64,000 nucleotides of DNA from Streptomyces sp. 378 (GCF_030124145.1 NZ_JASKMS010000005.1:314982-378981); one strand, 5' to 3'. Positions 48,430 through 60,827 are shown, counted from the first letter of the stretch. A program made the numbers and translations. The notes: a model not told the origin generated them from the sequence alone.

Positions 48430-48640
48430 GCAGGGGCCTCTCTGTGAGTCGGCGACGGCTGGTCAGACCGTCGGCGCGGGCCGCCCGGGGCCGTTCCGTC
48501 TCGACGTCAGGGAGGTCTTCACATCCGTACGCCGTCGTTCAGGGCCCCGAGTTCCCCCGCATTGAAGCGTGTTGACCTGGTCCCGACAACACCTGATGCC
48601 GGACAGTGACGTACCCGCTCCGGTCGGCTCCGTCCGGACA

Positions 48641-48676
48641 TGCGAACGCCCGGGGCGTGCGCCCCGGGCGTTCGCA
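48641..48676 (-). terminator. Perfect 16-bp stem terminator of the small gene
   Basis: TGCGAACGCCCGGGGC pairs with GCCCCGGGCGTTCGCA around GTGC, 15 bp downstream of the small minus-strand gene's stop codon. Confidence 0.75.
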
Positions 48677-48690
48677 GTGGACGTGGGCTT

Positions 48691-48852
48691 CTAGGCGCGG
48701 TCGCTTCCACCCTGTTCCCGCAGGGCCAGGCGCTTGGCCCGCGCGATGTCGGGATCGCGCGGGTCCAGGGCGTCGCGCAGCGCCAACGGCTCGTCCGGGT
48801 ACCTGCGGGCACGGACCGCCCGCCGGGTTTTCTCGATCCGCATCCGCTTCAT
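48691..48852 (-). CDS. Small basic hypothetical protein (53 aa)
   Basis: A 53-codon gene encoding a strongly charged peptide: a basic N-terminus (MKRMRIEKTRRAVRARRYPD) and an amphipathic DALDPRDPDIARAKRLAL region. A perfect 16-bp terminator directly after it supports that it is transcribed. A second start, ATG 48843, would give 50 residues. No family is recognised. It lies divergent from uvrC, 254 bp away. Confidence 0.6.
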   Translation of the reverse strand: MKRMRIEKTRRAVRARRYPDEPLALRDALDPRDPDIARAKRLALREQGGSDRA

Positions 48853-49033
48853 GTGCGCAGCCCTCCGACCCGTGGCCCGCCCGCTCCGCACCGGGAACGA
48901 CGGTCCGCACCGACAACCTGTGCCTGCACCGGGACCGGCTCCGTCCGCCGGACGTCGCCTTGTCCCGTGGGTGAGCCCCATTCCCGCTCCCGGGGGGCCG
49001 TAACCCCGGGGCGGGGCATGCCGTTGGAAACCG

Positions 49034-49071
49034 CCCTGCCGCCGGGGCGCGACCGCGCCCCGGCGGCAGGG
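49034..49071. terminator. 17-bp perfect hairpin upstream of uvrC
   Basis: CCCTGCCGCCGGGGCGC (49034-49050) pairs with GCGCCCCGGCGGCAGGG (49055-49071), ending 5 bp before the uvrC promoter. It may insulate uvrC from upstream transcription; no plus-strand gene ends nearby. Confidence 0.55.
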
Positions 49072-49076
49072 CCGGA

Positions 49077-49099
49077 CTGTCGGTGCTCGCCAGTAGGGT
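49077..49099 (+). promoter_or_regulatory. RecA-NDp / PafBC-type damage promoter of uvrC
   Basis: CTGTCGGTG (49077-49085), 8 bp, TAGGGT (49094-49099), 7 bp, ATG 49107. One mismatch (first base); R is G here. The start is probably leaderless. Confidence 0.75.
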
Positions 49100-49106
49100 G
49101 TGAGAC

Positions 49107-51260
49107 ATGGCCGACCCCTCCAGCTACCGCCCCAAACCGGGTGAGATCCCCGACTCACCGGGGGTGTACAGGTTCCGTGACGAGCACCGCCGGGTGATCT
49201 ACGTCGGAAAGGCCAAGAGCCTGCGCCAGCGCCTGGCGAACTACTTCCAGGACCTGGCGGGCCTGCACCCGCGCACCCGCTCCATGGTCACCACGGCCGC
49301 GTCCGTGGAGTGGACGGTGGTGTCCACGGAGGTCGAGGCGCTCCAGCTGGAGTACTCGTGGATCAAGGAGTACGACCCCCGGTTCAACGTCAAGTACCGC
49401 GACGACAAGAGCTACCCGTACCTCGCGGTGACGATGAACGAGGAGTACCCACGCGTGCAGGTGATGCGCGGTCACAAGAAGAAAGGCGTCCGCTATTTCG
49501 GGCCGTACGCGCACGCGTGGGCGATCCGCGACACGGTCGACCTCCTGCTGCGCGTCTTTCCCGTGCGTACGTGCTCCGCGGGCGTGTTCAAGAACGCCGC
49601 CCGCACCGGCCGCCCCTGCCTCCTCGGTTACATCGGCAAGTGCTCGGCCCCCTGTGTGGACCGCGTCTCCGCCGACGAGCACCGGGAACTGGCCGACGAG
49701 TTCTGCGATTTCATGACCGGCCGCACGAACACGTACATCCGCCGCCTGGAGAAGCAGATGGGCGAAGCGGCCGAGGACATGGAGTACGAGCGGGCGGCCC
49801 GGCTGCGTGACGACATCGAGGCCCTGAAGAGGGCCATGGAGAAGAACGCGGTCGTGCTCGCCGACGCGACCGACGCCGACCTGATCGCGGTCGCCGAGGA
49901 CGAGCTGGAGGCGGCCGTCCAGATCTTCCACGTGCGCGGCGGGCGGGTGCGCGGCCAGCGCGGCTGGGTCACCGACAAGGTGGAGGAGATCACCACCGGC
50001 GCCCTCGTGGAGCACGCGCTGCAGCAGCTGTACGGCGAGGAGACGGGGGACGCCGTCCCCAAGGAAGTCCTGGTCCCGGCCCTGCCCGACCCCGTCGAGC
50101 CCGTCCAGGAGTGGCTCACCACGCGGCGCGGCTCGGGCGTCTCCCTGCGCATCCCGCAGCGTGGCGACAAGAAGGCGCTCATGGAGACCGTGCAGCGCAA
50201 CGCCCAGCAGGCGCTCGTGCTGCACAAGACCAAGCGCGCCTCCGACCTGACCACGCGCTCACGCGCCCTGGAGGAGATCGCCGACGCCCTCGAACTGGAC
50301 AGCGCCCCGCTCAGGATCGAGTGCTACGACATCTCCCACCTCCAGGGTGACGACGTCGTGGCCTCCATGGTCGTCTTCGAGGACGGGCTCGCCCGCAAGA
50401 GCGAGTACCGCCGCTTCCAGATCAGGGGCTTCGCCGGGCAGGACGACGTTCGCTCGATGCACGAGGTGATCACCCGCCGCTTCCGGCGCTATCTCGCCGA
50501 GAAGGAGAAGACGGGCGAGTGGGCCGACGGCGAGGCCGCCGGGAGCGCCGCGAGCACCGGGAACGGTGAGGCCGCCGGGCACGAGGGCTCCCTCACGAGT
50601 GGGGACACCCTCGCCGGTACGGACGCAGTCACCGGTACGGACACCCTCACCAGCGCGAACACCCTCACCGAGGACGACGGCCGTCCCAAGAAGTTCGCCT
50701 ACCCGCCCCAGCTCGTGGTCGTGGACGGCGGCGCCCCCCAGGTCGCCGCCGCCCGGCGCGCCCTGGACGAGCTCGGCATCGACGACATCGCCGTCTGCGG
50801 CCTCGCCAAGCGCCTGGAGGAGGTCTGGCTGCCCGGCGACGACGACCCGGTGGTCCTGCCCCGCACCAGCGAGGGCCTGTATCTCCTCCAGCGCGTGCGT
50901 GACGAGGCCCACAGGTTCGCGATCAGCTACCAGCGCACGAAGCGGTCCAAGCGCTTCCGCTCCAGCCCCCTGGACGACGTCCCCGGTCTCGGGGACACGC
51001 GCAAGCAGGCACTGCTGAAGCACTTCGGCTCGTTGAAGAAACTGCGATCCGCCACCATCGACCAGATCTGCGAGGTCCCCGGCATAGGCCGCAAGACGGC
51101 CGAGACGATCGCCGTGGCACTCGCCCGGTCGGCCCCGGCCGCACCCGCCGTCAACACGGCGACTGGAGAGATCATGGAGGAGGAACCCGGCACCATGGGT
51201 TCCAGTGGGGAACCCGTGACGACGGGAGCCCCGGACGAACGACGGGGGCAGGAGACATGA
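49107..51260 (+). CDS. uvrC: Excinuclease ABC subunit C
   Basis: Dual-incision nuclease of nucleotide-excision repair, 717 residues. The GIY-YIG 3'-nuclease domain is at 14-95 ([20 protein letters not shown]), the UVR motif near 225 ([19 protein letters not shown]), the RNase-H-like 5'-nuclease domain follows ([10 protein letters not shown] and LVVVDGG), and the two HhH motifs lie at the end ([29 protein letters not shown]). A species-specific low-complexity insert at about 472-528 contains repeated GTD-TLTS-like units. It is followed, with an ATGA overlap, by rapZ. Confidence 0.97.
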   Translation: MADPSSYRPKPGEIPDSPGVYRFRDEHRRVIYVGKAKSLRQRLANYFQDLAGLHPRTRSMVTTAASVEWTVVSTEVEALQLEYSWIKEYDPRFNVKYRDDKSYPYLAVTMNEEYPRVQVMRGHKKKGVRYFGPYAHAWAIRDTVDLLLRVFPVRTCSAGVFKNAARTGRPCLLGYIGKCSAPCVDRVSADEHRELADEFCDFMTGRTNTYIRRLEKQMGEAAEDMEYERAARLRDDIEALKRAMEKNAVVLADATDADLIAVAEDELEAAVQIFHVRGGRVRGQRGWVTDKVEEITTGALVEHALQQLYGEETGDAVPKEVLVPALPDPVEPVQEWLTTRRGSGVSLRIPQRGDKKALMETVQRNAQQALVLHKTKRASDLTTRSRALEEIADALELDSAPLRIECYDISHLQGDDVVASMVVFEDGLARKSEYRRFQIRGFAGQDDVRSMHEVITRRFRRYLAEKEKTGEWADGEAAGSAASTGNGEAAGHEGSLTSGDTLAGTDAVTGTDTLTSANTLTEDDGRPKKFAYPPQLVVVDGGAPQVAAARRALDELGIDDIAVCGLAKRLEEVWLPGDDDPVVLPRTSEGLYLLQRVRDEAHRFAISYQRTKRSKRFRSSPLDDVPGLGDTRKQALLKHFGSLKKLRSATIDQICEVPGIGRKTAETIAVALARSAPAAPAVNTATGEIMEEEPGTMGSSGEPVTTGAPDERRGQET

Positions 51261-52216
51261 ATGTGAACGAGCACCACGGGCAGCAAGAACAAACCGGAGA
51301 CGGAGCACAGGTGAGTACGGGCACGCCCAACGAGAAGGCCCCGGTCCCGGAAGCGGCCATCCCCGAGTTGGTGATCATCTCCGGCATGTCCGGAGCCGGG
51401 CGGTCCACGGCGGCGAAGTGCCTGGAGGACCTCGGCTGGTTCGTCGTCGACAACCTGCCGCCCGCGCTGATCCCCACCATGGTGGAGCTCGGCGCCCGCT
51501 CCCAGGGCAATGTGGCGCGGATCGCCGTCGTCGTCGACGTGCGCGGCCGCCGCTTCTTCGACAACCTCCGCGAGTCCCTCGCCGACCTGGAGGCGAAGAA
51601 CGTCACCCGGAGGATCGTCTTCCTGGAGTCCTCCGACGAGGCCCTGGTCCGCCGCTTCGAGTCGGTCCGCCGCCCGCACCCCCTCCAGGGCGACGGCCGC
51701 ATCGTCGACGGCATCGCCGCCGAACGCGAGCTGCTGCGCGAGCTGCGCGGGGACGCCGACCTGGTGATCGACACCTCCAGCCTGAACGTGCACGAGCTGC
51801 GCGCCAAGATGGACGCCCAGTTCGCCGGCGAGGAGGAGCCGGAGCTGCGGGCCACGGTGATGTCGTTCGGCTACAAGTACGGCCTGCCGGTCGACGCCGA
51901 CCTCGTCGTCGACTGCCGCTTCCTGCCGAACCCGCACTGGGTCCCGGAGCTGCGCCCCTACACAGGCCTGAACGAGGAGGTGTCGGGCTACGTCTTCAAC
52001 CAGCCCGGCGCCAAGGAGTTCCTCGACCGCTACACGGAGCTCCTCCAGCTCGTCGCCACCGGCTATCGCCGTGAGGGCAAGCGCTATGTGACCATCGCCG
52101 TGGGCTGCACGGGCGGCAAGCACCGCTCGGTCGCCATGTCGGAGAGGCTCGCCGCCCGGCTCGCCGCCGAGGGTGTGGAGACGGTGGTCGTACACCGGGA
52201 CATGGGACGCGAATGA
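51257..52216 (+). CDS. rapZ: RNase adapter protein RapZ
   Basis: P-loop protein of 319 residues, preceded by a 35-residue charged N-terminal tail. Walker A is [12 protein letters not shown] (Arg in place of the usual Lys-adjacent residue), and the C-terminal RNA-binding domain ends [20 protein letters not shown]. In enteric bacteria RapZ targets RNase E to an sRNA; in actinobacteria it sits with yvcK and whiA and its role is less clear. ATGA overlap with uvrC and the next gene indicates translational coupling. Confidence 0.95.
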   Translation: MNVNEHHGQQEQTGDGAQVSTGTPNEKAPVPEAAIPELVIISGMSGAGRSTAAKCLEDLGWFVVDNLPPALIPTMVELGARSQGNVARIAVVVDVRGRRFFDNLRESLADLEAKNVTRRIVFLESSDEALVRRFESVRRPHPLQGDGRIVDGIAAERELLRELRGDADLVIDTSSLNVHELRAKMDAQFAGEEEPELRATVMSFGYKYGLPVDADLVVDCRFLPNPHWVPELRPYTGLNEEVSGYVFNQPGAKEFLDRYTELLQLVATGYRREGKRYVTIAVGCTGGKHRSVAMSERLAARLAAEGVETVVVHRDMGRE

Positions 52217-53292
52217 CACGACGTACTCCGCGGCTGAGCCGGCTGCGCCGGGTGGTGCCCGAGGGCAACACGGGCGGCAAGGGCGGCCGGCCCGCCGAGG
52301 CCCGGGGCGGCAGACCGCGCCGCCGGGGCACCCAGCCCAAGGTCGTCGCCCTCGGCGGCGGCATGGGCCTGTCCGCCTCGCTCGCCGCGCTGCGCCGGAT
52401 CACCGGTGACCTCACCGCCGTCGTCACCGTGGCCGACGACGGCGGCTCCAGCGGCCGGCTGCGCGACGAGCTCGGCGTGCTGCCGCCCGGCGACCTGCGC
52501 AAGGCGCTGGCCGCGCTGTGCGGCGACGACGACTGGGGCCAGACCTGGGCCCGGGTCATCCAGCACCGCTTCCAGTCCAAGGGCGACCTGCACGAGCACG
52601 CGGTCGGCAATCTGCTGATCGTCGCCCTGTGGGAGCAGCTCGGCGACCATGTCCAAGCCCTCGACCTGGTCGGGCGGCTGCTGGGCGCCCAGGGGCGGGT
52701 GCTGCCGATGTCCGCCGTGCCGCTGGAGCTCCAGGCCCTGGTCAAGGGCCACGACCCGGCCCGCCCGGAGGAGGTCGACACGGTCCGCGGCCAGGCGACC
52801 GTCGCCCTCACCCCGGGTGAGGTGCAGTCCGTGCACCTGGTGCCGTGCGACCCGCCGGCCGTGCCCGAGGCGGTCCAGGCCGTCCTCGACGCGGACTGGG
52901 TGGTGCTCGGCCCCGGCTCCTGGTTCTCCTCGGTCATTCCGCACCTGCTCGTACCCCAGTTGCTGGACGCGCTCTCGCAGACGAAGGCCCGCCGGGTACT
53001 CTCCCTGAACCTCGCGCCGCAGCCCGGAGAAACCGAGGGCTTCTCCCCGCAGCGTCATTTGGAGGTTTTGGGACGACACGCCCCTAAACTCGCCCTGGAC
53101 GTGGTGCTGGCCGACGAGGCCGCCGTGCCCGACCGCGACTCCCTGACCGATGCCGCCAAGCGGTTCGGGGCCGCGGTCGAGCTGGCGCCGGTGGCCCGGC
53201 CCGACGGCACCCCGAGGCACGACCCGGAGCTGTTGGCCGCCGCGTACGACCGTATTTTTCGGATGCATGGAAGGATCGGCCCATGGCGATGA
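52213..53292 (+). CDS. yvcK: YvcK/CofD-like UDP-sugar-binding protein
   Basis: A 359-residue member of the gluconeogenesis factor family. After an Arg-rich N-terminus, the core begins [20 protein letters not shown] with the glycine-rich nucleotide-sugar loop, then [20 protein letters not shown] and the [13 protein letters not shown] helix. In Bacillus YvcK binds UDP-GlcNAc and is needed for growth on gluconeogenic carbon and for wall synthesis. It overlaps rapZ (ATGA) and whiA (10 bp), forming the conserved rapZ-yvcK-whiA operon. Confidence 0.93.
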   Translation: MTRRTPRLSRLRRVVPEGNTGGKGGRPAEARGGRPRRRGTQPKVVALGGGMGLSASLAALRRITGDLTAVVTVADDGGSSGRLRDELGVLPPGDLRKALAALCGDDDWGQTWARVIQHRFQSKGDLHEHAVGNLLIVALWEQLGDHVQALDLVGRLLGAQGRVLPMSAVPLELQALVKGHDPARPEEVDTVRGQATVALTPGEVQSVHLVPCDPPAVPEAVQAVLDADWVVLGPGSWFSSVIPHLLVPQLLDALSQTKARRVLSLNLAPQPGETEGFSPQRHLEVLGRHAPKLALDVVLADEAAVPDRDSLTDAAKRFGAAVELAPVARPDGTPRHDPELLAAAYDRIFRMHGRIGPWR

Positions 53293-54272
53293 CGGCAGCG
53301 GTGAAGGACGAGATCTCCCGGCTCCCCGTCACCCGTACCTGCTGCAGAAAGGCGGAGGTCTCCGCCATTCTGCGGTTCGCCGGCGGCCTTCACCTGGTGA
53401 GCGGTCGGATCGTGATCGAGGCGGAGCTGGACACGGCGATGGCGGCCCGCCGGCTCAAGCGGGACATCCTGGAGATCTTCGGACACAGTTCCGAGCTGAT
53501 CGTGATGGCCCCGGGCGGGCTGCGCCGCGGTTCGCGCTACGTGGTGCGTGTGGTGGCGGGCGGCGACCAGCTCGCTCGCCAGACCGGCCTGGTCGACGGG
53601 CGGGGCCGCCCGATCCGCGGTCTGCCCCCGCAGGTGGTCTCGGGGGCCACCTGCGACGCCGAGGCCGCCTGGCGTGGCGCGTTCCTGGCGCACGGCTCGC
53701 TCACCGAGCCCGGCCGCTCCTCCTCCCTGGAGGTGACCTGTCCGGGCCCCGAGGCCGCGCTGGCCCTGGTCGGTGCCGCCCGCCGGCTGTCGATCCCCGC
53801 CAAGGCCCGCGAGGTGCGCGGCGTGGACCGGGTCGTCGTCCGGGACGGTGACGCGATCGGCGCCCTGTTGACCCGCCTCGGCGCGCACGAGTCGGTGCTG
53901 GCCTGGGAGGAGCGCCGGATGCGCCGCGAGGTGCGCGCCACGGCGAACCGGCTCGCCAACTTCGACGACGCCAACCTGCGCCGCTCGGCCCGCGCGGCCG
54001 TTGCCGCCGGTGCCCGGGTGCAGCGCGCCCTGGAGATCCTCGCCGACGACGTGCCCGAGCACCTCGCCGCCGCCGGCCGGCTGCGGATGGAGCACAAGCA
54101 GGCCTCCCTGGAGGAGCTGGGCGCGCTCGCCGACCCGCCGCTGACCAAGGACGCCGTCGCCGGCCGGATCCGCCGCCTGCTGGCCATGGCCGACAAGCGT
54201 GCCTCCGACCTCGGCATCCCGGGTACGGAGGCCAACCTCAGCGAGGACCTGGCCGACCATCTCGTGGGCTGA
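53283..54272 (+). CDS. whiA: Sporulation regulator WhiA
   Basis: DNA-binding regulator required for sporulation septation, acting with WhiB. The 329-residue protein has N-terminal LAGLIDADG-like beta folds (around [19 protein letters not shown]) and a C-terminal HTH beginning around [21 protein letters not shown] and continuing [14 protein letters not shown]. Its ATG lies inside the last codons of yvcK. Length and organisation are normal for Streptomyces. Confidence 0.96.
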   Translation: MAMTAAVKDEISRLPVTRTCCRKAEVSAILRFAGGLHLVSGRIVIEAELDTAMAARRLKRDILEIFGHSSELIVMAPGGLRRGSRYVVRVVAGGDQLARQTGLVDGRGRPIRGLPPQVVSGATCDAEAAWRGAFLAHGSLTEPGRSSSLEVTCPGPEAALALVGAARRLSIPAKAREVRGVDRVVVRDGDAIGALLTRLGAHESVLAWEERRMRREVRATANRLANFDDANLRRSARAAVAAGARVQRALEILADDVPEHLAAAGRLRMEHKQASLEELGALADPPLTKDAVAGRIRRLLAMADKRASDLGIPGTEANLSEDLADHLVG

Positions 54273-54303
54273 CGCCGACGGCCTGACCTCACGAGCCGTC
54301 AGC

Positions 54304-54344
54304 ACACCGGTGCCGACGCCCACTTGGGTGGTCGTCACCGGTGT
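54304..54344 (+). terminator. Hairpin terminator after whiA
   Basis: ACACCGGTG (54304-54312) pairs with CACCGGTGT (54336-54344); the interior (CGAC, CCCAC with GGGTG, GTCG) extends the stem with small bulges and a TT loop. Confidence 0.75.
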
Positions 54345-54437
54345 TCGCGTGTCGGTGAGGCACCCTTGACTCGATCATGGACTGTCATGAGCCTGGCATC
54401 TGTTCGCTGCTGTGGCGGACCCACGCTAGGGGGGTTC

Positions 54438-57392
54438 ATGAGACGTAGAGCGAGATCGATCCTCGCTGTCGGCGCGCTCCTGATCGGCGGAGCGAGCTTC
54501 GCACCCATCGCCCAGGCGGAACCGGGTGGTTCGACCCCGTCCGATCCGGACGAAGTCAAGGTCTTCCGCGCCGACGTCACCCGCAAGCAGGTACCCCTGC
54601 TGCTGGCGGCCGGCCAGGACGGTCACGAACTGAGCGAGCGCGTCCCCGAGAAGGGCGCCGCGACCGTCGAGGTCTACCTGACGGACCAGCAGGCGAAGAA
54701 GCTGGAGAAGCAGGGCGTCGACCTCACCGTGCACGAGCTCTCCGCCCGGGCCGAGGCCCGGGTCGAGGACGCTGCCGAGGGCGTGTTCCGCCCGTACAGC
54801 GGCAAGGGCGGTCTGCGGGAGGAACTCCTGCGCACCGCACAGGAGAACCCGGACCTCACCAAGGTCGTCTCCATCGGCAAGACCATCAAGGGGCAGGACA
54901 TCCTCGCGCTGAAGCTCACCAAGGGCGCGAAGAGGACGAAGGACGGCTCCAAGCCCTCCGTCCTCTACATGTCCGCCCAGCACGCGCGCGAGTGGATCAC
55001 GCCGGAGATGACACGGCGTCTGATGCACCACTACCTGGACAACTACAAGAAGGACCGGCGCGTCAAGAAGATCGTCGACTCCACCGAGTTGTGGTTCCTG
55101 CTGTCGGCCAACCCCGACGGCTACGACTTCACCTTCGCGGACCCGGCGAACCGCCAGTGGCGCAAGAACCTGCGGGACGTCAACGGCGACGGCACCATCA
55201 CCACCGGTGACGGCGTCGACCTCAACCGCAACTTCGCCTACAAGTGGGGCTACGACAACGAGGGGTCGTCCCCCAATCCCACCAGCCAGACCTACCGCGG
55301 CGGGGGCCCGAACTCCGAACCGGAGACCCAGGCCCTGGACGCCTTCCAGAAGCGGATCGGCTTCACCTACGGCATCAACTACCACTCCGCCGCCGAACTC
55401 CTCCTCTACGGAGTCGGCTGGCAGGTGGCCACGCACACCCCGGACGACGTCCTGTACGAGGCGCTGGCCGGCACGCCCGACAACTCAGCGATCCCCGGCT
55501 ACCACCCGCAGCTGTCCTCCGAGCTGTACACCACCAACGGCGAGGCGGACGGCCACGCGGCGAACGTCAACGGGCTGGCCATGTTCACCCCAGAGATGTC
55601 GACCTGCCAGACCGTCTCGGACCTCGACCCGAACGACGCGTGGAAGGCGGCCGACTGCCAGTCGGTCTTCACCTTCCCGGACGACGAGAGGCTGATCCGG
55701 CAGGAGTTCGCCAAGAACGTCCCGTTCGCGCTCTCCGTCGCCGAGTCCGCCGCCCGTCCCGACCGGCCCTCCTCGTCGGTCGGCCTGAACGCCGCCGACT
55801 TCACCCCGGCCGCGTTCCCCACGTCGTACTCCCGCGGTGCCGACCAGGAGGTCTCCGTCGTCGTACGCAAGTCGGTGCGCGACAAGGAGCTCAAGTACCG
55901 CGTCAACGGCGGCCGCACCCTGGACATGGCGCTCAAGCCCTGGAAGGGCGGCGAGACCTACGGCGGTGAGGACAACCTCTACTTCGACGAGTACCGGGCC
56001 AAGGTCAAGGACGGCGAGCCGGGCGACAAGGTCGAGGTCTGGTTCACCGGCGAGGCGAAGAACGGCAGGAAGCTCGCCAGCGAGCGCTTCACCTACACCG
56101 TCGCCGAGCGCCCCCGGGCGAACACCCTCGTCGTCGCCGAGGAGGGCGCGGCCGCCACGCAGGCGCAGACGTACGTGGACGCGCTCAAGGCGAGCGGCCG
56201 CAAGGCGATCGTCTGGGACGTCTCCCAGCGGGGCGCACCCGACGCGCTGGGCGTGCTGAGCCACTTCGACACCGTCGTCCACTACACGGGCGAGGGCGTC
56301 CCGGGCGTCGCCACCCAGCTCCAGCTGCGGGCCTTCCTCAACGAGGGGGGCCGGCTCATCGAGGCCGGTGAGCAGGCCGGCGGCCATGTGGACCTCGGCG
56401 GTGGCACGCTGTCGAACGACTTCAGCCAGTACTACCTGGGCGCCTACACCCGTACCGCCACCCCCGGGGCGACCGGCTTCACCGGCTCCGGCGAGCTGGG
56501 CGGCGTCACCAGCCCGCTCGGCGCGGCCCCCGGCAACCCGCTGGACAAGGCCGGCACCTACAGCGTGACCTCGGACGAGCTCGGGACCGACGAGTTCCCG
56601 CAGTTCGCCAGCGAGGGCGCCGGGCAGTTCGCCGGCACCGTCAACCCGTACGGCCCGTTCGCGGGCTCGTCGATGGCCGCCGCCGTCCACACCGACGACG
56701 CCTACAAGCGCCTCACCCGCACCGTGGACCTCACCGGCATCACGGCGGCCGACAAGCCCACCTTGCGCACCCAGCTGCTGTGGGACACGGAGGCCGGCTA
56801 CGACCACGCCGTCGTCGAGGCCCACACCACGGGTGCCGACGACTGGACGACCCTTCCCGAGGCGGGCGGCGCCACCAGGAGCGCCGTGCCCACGGAGTGC
56901 GAGGGCGGGTTCTACGTCAACGAGCACCCCTGGCTGAAGCACTACCTGACCGTGGCGGCCGACGGCTGCACCGCGACCGGCACCACCGGCACGTGGAACA
57001 GCCTCACCGGCGCCTCCAGCGGCTGGCAGCAGGTGAACTTCGACCTGAGCGCCTACGCCGGCAAGACGGTGGAGGTCTCGATCGCCTACGTCACCGACCC
57101 GGGCAGCGGCGGGCACGGCGTCCTCGCCGACGACGCCTCGCTCGTCGTCGGCGGCACGGCGAAGGAGACCGAGGGCTTCGAGACCTCGCTCGGCGCCTGG
57201 AAGGTGACCGGGCCGCCCGAGGGCAGCCCGGCCGTCCTGAAGGACTGGGCACGCACCGGCGCCCTGTTCCAGACGTACGGCGCCGTCACCACGGACGACA
57301 CCGTGCTGCTGGGCTTCGGCCTGGAGCACGTCGGCGGCGCTGCCGACCGGGCGGCACTGATGAGGAAGGCGCTCGCTTCCCTGGACGGGTGA
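54438..57392 (+). CDS. Large secreted M14-family zinc carboxypeptidase
   Basis: Extracellular metallocarboxypeptidase of 984 residues. A signal peptide (about 1-29, ending AQA) precedes a propeptide-like region and the M14 domain (about 130-440). Zinc ligands are HAREWITPE (His and Glu), the Arg/Asn pair in VDLNRNFAYKWG, and the third His in NYHSAAELLLYG; the general-base Glu is in AMFTPEMS. About 500 further residues form beta-rich modules, the last resembling galactose-binding/MAM-like folds, probably for substrate or surface binding. There is a terminator on each side, so it is monocistronic. Confidence 0.9.
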   Translation: MRRRARSILAVGALLIGGASFAPIAQAEPGGSTPSDPDEVKVFRADVTRKQVPLLLAAGQDGHELSERVPEKGAATVEVYLTDQQAKKLEKQGVDLTVHELSARAEARVEDAAEGVFRPYSGKGGLREELLRTAQENPDLTKVVSIGKTIKGQDILALKLTKGAKRTKDGSKPSVLYMSAQHAREWITPEMTRRLMHHYLDNYKKDRRVKKIVDSTELWFLLSANPDGYDFTFADPANRQWRKNLRDVNGDGTITTGDGVDLNRNFAYKWGYDNEGSSPNPTSQTYRGGGPNSEPETQALDAFQKRIGFTYGINYHSAAELLLYGVGWQVATHTPDDVLYEALAGTPDNSAIPGYHPQLSSELYTTNGEADGHAANVNGLAMFTPEMSTCQTVSDLDPNDAWKAADCQSVFTFPDDERLIRQEFAKNVPFALSVAESAARPDRPSSSVGLNAADFTPAAFPTSYSRGADQEVSVVVRKSVRDKELKYRVNGGRTLDMALKPWKGGETYGGEDNLYFDEYRAKVKDGEPGDKVEVWFTGEAKNGRKLASERFTYTVAERPRANTLVVAEEGAAATQAQTYVDALKASGRKAIVWDVSQRGAPDALGVLSHFDTVVHYTGEGVPGVATQLQLRAFLNEGGRLIEAGEQAGGHVDLGGGTLSNDFSQYYLGAYTRTATPGATGFTGSGELGGVTSPLGAAPGNPLDKAGTYSVTSDELGTDEFPQFASEGAGQFAGTVNPYGPFAGSSMAAAVHTDDAYKRLTRTVDLTGITAADKPTLRTQLLWDTEAGYDHAVVEAHTTGADDWTTLPEAGGATRSAVPTECEGGFYVNEHPWLKHYLTVAADGCTATGTTGTWNSLTGASSGWQQVNFDLSAYAGKTVEVSIAYVTDPGSGGHGVLADDASLVVGGTAKETEGFETSLGAWKVTGPPEGSPAVLKDWARTGALFQTYGAVTTDDTVLLGFGLEHVGGAADRAALMRKALASLDG

Positions 57393-57454
57393 TTTCCCTG
57401 GTCGCCAGGGAAACACGTCCCCTGGCCGAACCGAGTGGTCCCGCTCTCGGTGGT

Positions 57455-57492
57455 GGGCGGTCCGTACCCCTACTGGCGGGTACGGACCGCCC
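57455..57492 (+). terminator. 15-bp hairpin terminator of the carboxypeptidase gene
   Basis: GGGCGGTCCGTACCC (57455-57469) pairs perfectly with GGGTACGGACCGCCC (57478-57492), loop 8 nt. Confidence 0.8.
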
Positions 57493-57542
57493 TGCCGTGT
57501 ATGAGGCATCTGGATGTCACTACCAGGGCTTACGAGAGGTAG

Positions 57543-58628
<1,086 letters not shown>

Positions 58629-58650
58629 TCAACCGAGCAGGCACGGCCGT

Positions 58651-58703
58651 GTGACAGCAGGGCTCGGGCGGCGCGAGGACGCGCCGCCCGAGCCCTGCGT
58701 CAC
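58651..58703 (+). terminator. Long hairpin terminator after gap
   Basis: GCAGGGCTCGGGCGGCGC (58657-58674) pairs perfectly with GCGCCGCCCGAGCCCTGC (58681-58698); flanking GTGAC / GTCAC extend it to 23 bp with one bulged A. Confidence 0.85.
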
Positions 58704-58772
58704 GTACAGATCAGAGCTGTTCGATCAAGAGCGCTTTCGAGCGTTCACGAGCTCTTTCAGGAGAGTCCCCTC

Positions 58773-59984
58773 ATGAAGACGATCGACGAACTCCTCACCG
58801 AAGGGGTCGCGGGCAAGCGGGTCTTCGTCCGCGCCGATCTGAACGTGCCGCTGGACGGCACGCGCATCACCGACGACGGCCGCATCCGCGCCGTGCTGCC
58901 CACGGTCAAGGCCCTCGCCGACGCGGGCGCCCGGGTGGTCGTCGCCTCCCACCTGGGCCGCCCCAAGGGCGCCCCGGACCCGGCCTTCTCCCTCGCCCCG
59001 GCCGCCGCGCGCCTCGGTGAACTCCTCGGGGCGGACGTGGCCTTCGCGACCGACACGATCGGCGAGTCCGCCCGTGCCACCGTCGCCGGTCTCGCCGACG
59101 GCCGGGTCGCGGTCGTCGAGAACCTGCGCTTCAACGCCGGTGAGACGAGCAAGGACGACGCCGAGCGCGGCACCTTCGCCGACGAGCTCGCCGCCCTCGC
59201 CGACGTCTACGTCGGTGACGGCTTCGGCGCGGTGCACCGCAAGCACGCGTCCGTGTACGACCTCCCGGCCCGCCTGCCGCACTACGCCGGCCACCTCATC
59301 GCCACCGAGGTCGGCGTGCTGAGGAAGCTGACCGACGACGTCAAGCGGCCCTACGTGGTCGTCCTGGGCGGCGCCAAGGTGTCCGACAAGCTCGCCGTCA
59401 TCGACCAGCTGCTCGGCAAGGCCGACCGCCTGCTCATCGGCGGCGGCATGGTCTTCACCTTCCTCAAGGCCAAGGGCCACGAGATCGGCACGTCCCTGGT
59501 GCAGGAGGACCAGCTCCCGGTCGTCCGGGAGTACATCGAGCGCGCCGAGAAGAACGGCGTCGAACTGGTCCTGCCCGTGGACGTCGTGGTCGCGCCGGAG
59601 TTCCCGGACCTCAAGACCAAGGCCCCCGCCCGGCCCGGCACCGTCGCCGCGGACGCCATGCCGGCCGGTCAGATGGGGCTGGACATCGGCCCCGAGTCCC
59701 GCACGCTGTACGCCTCGAAGATCGCCGACGCCGCCACCGTCTTCTGGAACGGCCCCATGGGCGTCTTCGAGCACCCCGATTTCGCCGAGGGCACCAAGGC
59801 GGTCGCCCAGGCCCTCCTCGACTCCCAGGCCTTCACCGTGGTCGGTGGTGGCGACTCCGCCGCGGCCGTCCGCATCCTGGGATTCGACGAGAACGCATTC
59901 GGCCACATCTCGACCGGTGGCGGCGCCTCCCTCGAATACCTCGAGGGCAAGACGCTCCCCGGCCTCGCCGCACTGGAGGACTGA
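58773..59984 (+). CDS. pgk: Phosphoglycerate kinase
   Basis: Makes ATP from 1,3-bisphosphoglycerate. The 403-residue protein opens with the family signature [15 protein letters not shown] and has the substrate-site HLGRPKG, the hinge, and the nucleotide-binding [13 protein letters not shown] with [12 protein letters not shown] near the end. AGGAGA precedes ATG. It is the first gene of a pgk-tpiA-secG run. Confidence 0.97.
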   Translation: MKTIDELLTEGVAGKRVFVRADLNVPLDGTRITDDGRIRAVLPTVKALADAGARVVVASHLGRPKGAPDPAFSLAPAAARLGELLGADVAFATDTIGESARATVAGLADGRVAVVENLRFNAGETSKDDAERGTFADELAALADVYVGDGFGAVHRKHASVYDLPARLPHYAGHLIATEVGVLRKLTDDVKRPYVVVLGGAKVSDKLAVIDQLLGKADRLLIGGGMVFTFLKAKGHEIGTSLVQEDQLPVVREYIERAEKNGVELVLPVDVVVAPEFPDLKTKAPARPGTVAADAMPAGQMGLDIGPESRTLYASKIADAATVFWNGPMGVFEHPDFAEGTKAVAQALLDSQAFTVVGGGDSAAAVRILGFDENAFGHISTGGGASLEYLEGKTLPGLAALED

Positions 59985-59989
59985 ACTCA

Positions 59990-60766
59990 ATGAGCACGCG
60001 CACGCCGCTGATGGCGGGCAACTGGAAGATGAACCTCAACCACCTCGAGGCCATCGCGCACGTCCAGAAGCTCGCCTTCGCCCTGGCCGACAAGGACTAC
60101 GAGGCCGTCGAGGTCGCCGTCCTGCCGCCCTTCACCGACCTGCGCTCCGTGCAGACCCTGGTCGACGGCGACAAGCTCAAGATCAAGTACGGCGCCCAGG
60201 ACATCTCGGCGCACGACGGCGGTGCCTTCACCGGCGAGATCTCCGGCCCCATGCTCGCCAAGCTGAAGTGCACGTATGTCGCCATCGGCCACAGCGAGCG
60301 CCGCCAGTACCACGCCGAGACCGATGAGCTGGTGAACGCCAAGGTCAAGGCCGCCTACAAGCACGGTCTGACGCCGATCCTGTGCGTCGGGGAGGAACTG
60401 GAGGTCCGCGAGGCGGGCAACCACGTCTCCCACACCCTCGCCCAGGTCGAGGGCGGTCTGAAGGACCTCCCGGCCGAGCAGGCCGAGACCGTCGTGATCG
60501 CCTACGAGCCCGTCTGGGCCATCGGCACCGGCAAGGTCTGCGGCGCCGAGGACGCCCAGGAGGTCTGCGCGGCGATCCGCGGCAAGATCGCCGAGCTGTA
60601 CTCGCAGGAGCTGGCCGACAAGATCCGTATCCAGTACGGCGGCTCGGTCAAGGCCGGCAACGTCGCGGAGATCATGGCCCAGGCCGACATCGACGGTGCC
60701 CTGGTCGGCGGCGCCTCACTGGACGCCGACGAGTTCGTCAAGATCGTGCGCTTCCGCGACCAGTGA
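59990..60766 (+). CDS. tpiA: Triosephosphate isomerase
   Basis: Interconverts dihydroxyacetone phosphate and glyceraldehyde 3-phosphate. The 258-residue TIM barrel has the substrate Asn/Lys in GNWKMNLNH, catalytic His in AIGHSERR, catalytic Glu in [12 protein letters not shown], and the phosphate-binding YGGSVKAGN and VGGASLD. The start is 5 bp after the pgk stop, so the genes are co-transcribed. Confidence 0.97.
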   Translation: MSTRTPLMAGNWKMNLNHLEAIAHVQKLAFALADKDYEAVEVAVLPPFTDLRSVQTLVDGDKLKIKYGAQDISAHDGGAFTGEISGPMLAKLKCTYVAIGHSERRQYHAETDELVNAKVKAAYKHGLTPILCVGEELEVREAGNHVSHTLAQVEGGLKDLPAEQAETVVIAYEPVWAIGTGKVCGAEDAQEVCAAIRGKIAELYSQELADKIRIQYGGSVKAGNVAEIMAQADIDGALVGGASLDADEFVKIVRFRDQ

Positions 60767-60827
60767 GCGCCCCGGAGGCGACCCGGCGCATCGCGAGTAT
60801 GCCGTAGCGACGATCCGTCGTACCCTT

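Noticed and set aside
48860..49030. Searched for a small RNA between the small gene and uvrC.
   Set aside because: Only GC-rich inverted words and one hairpin were seen; there is no promoter and no family signature.
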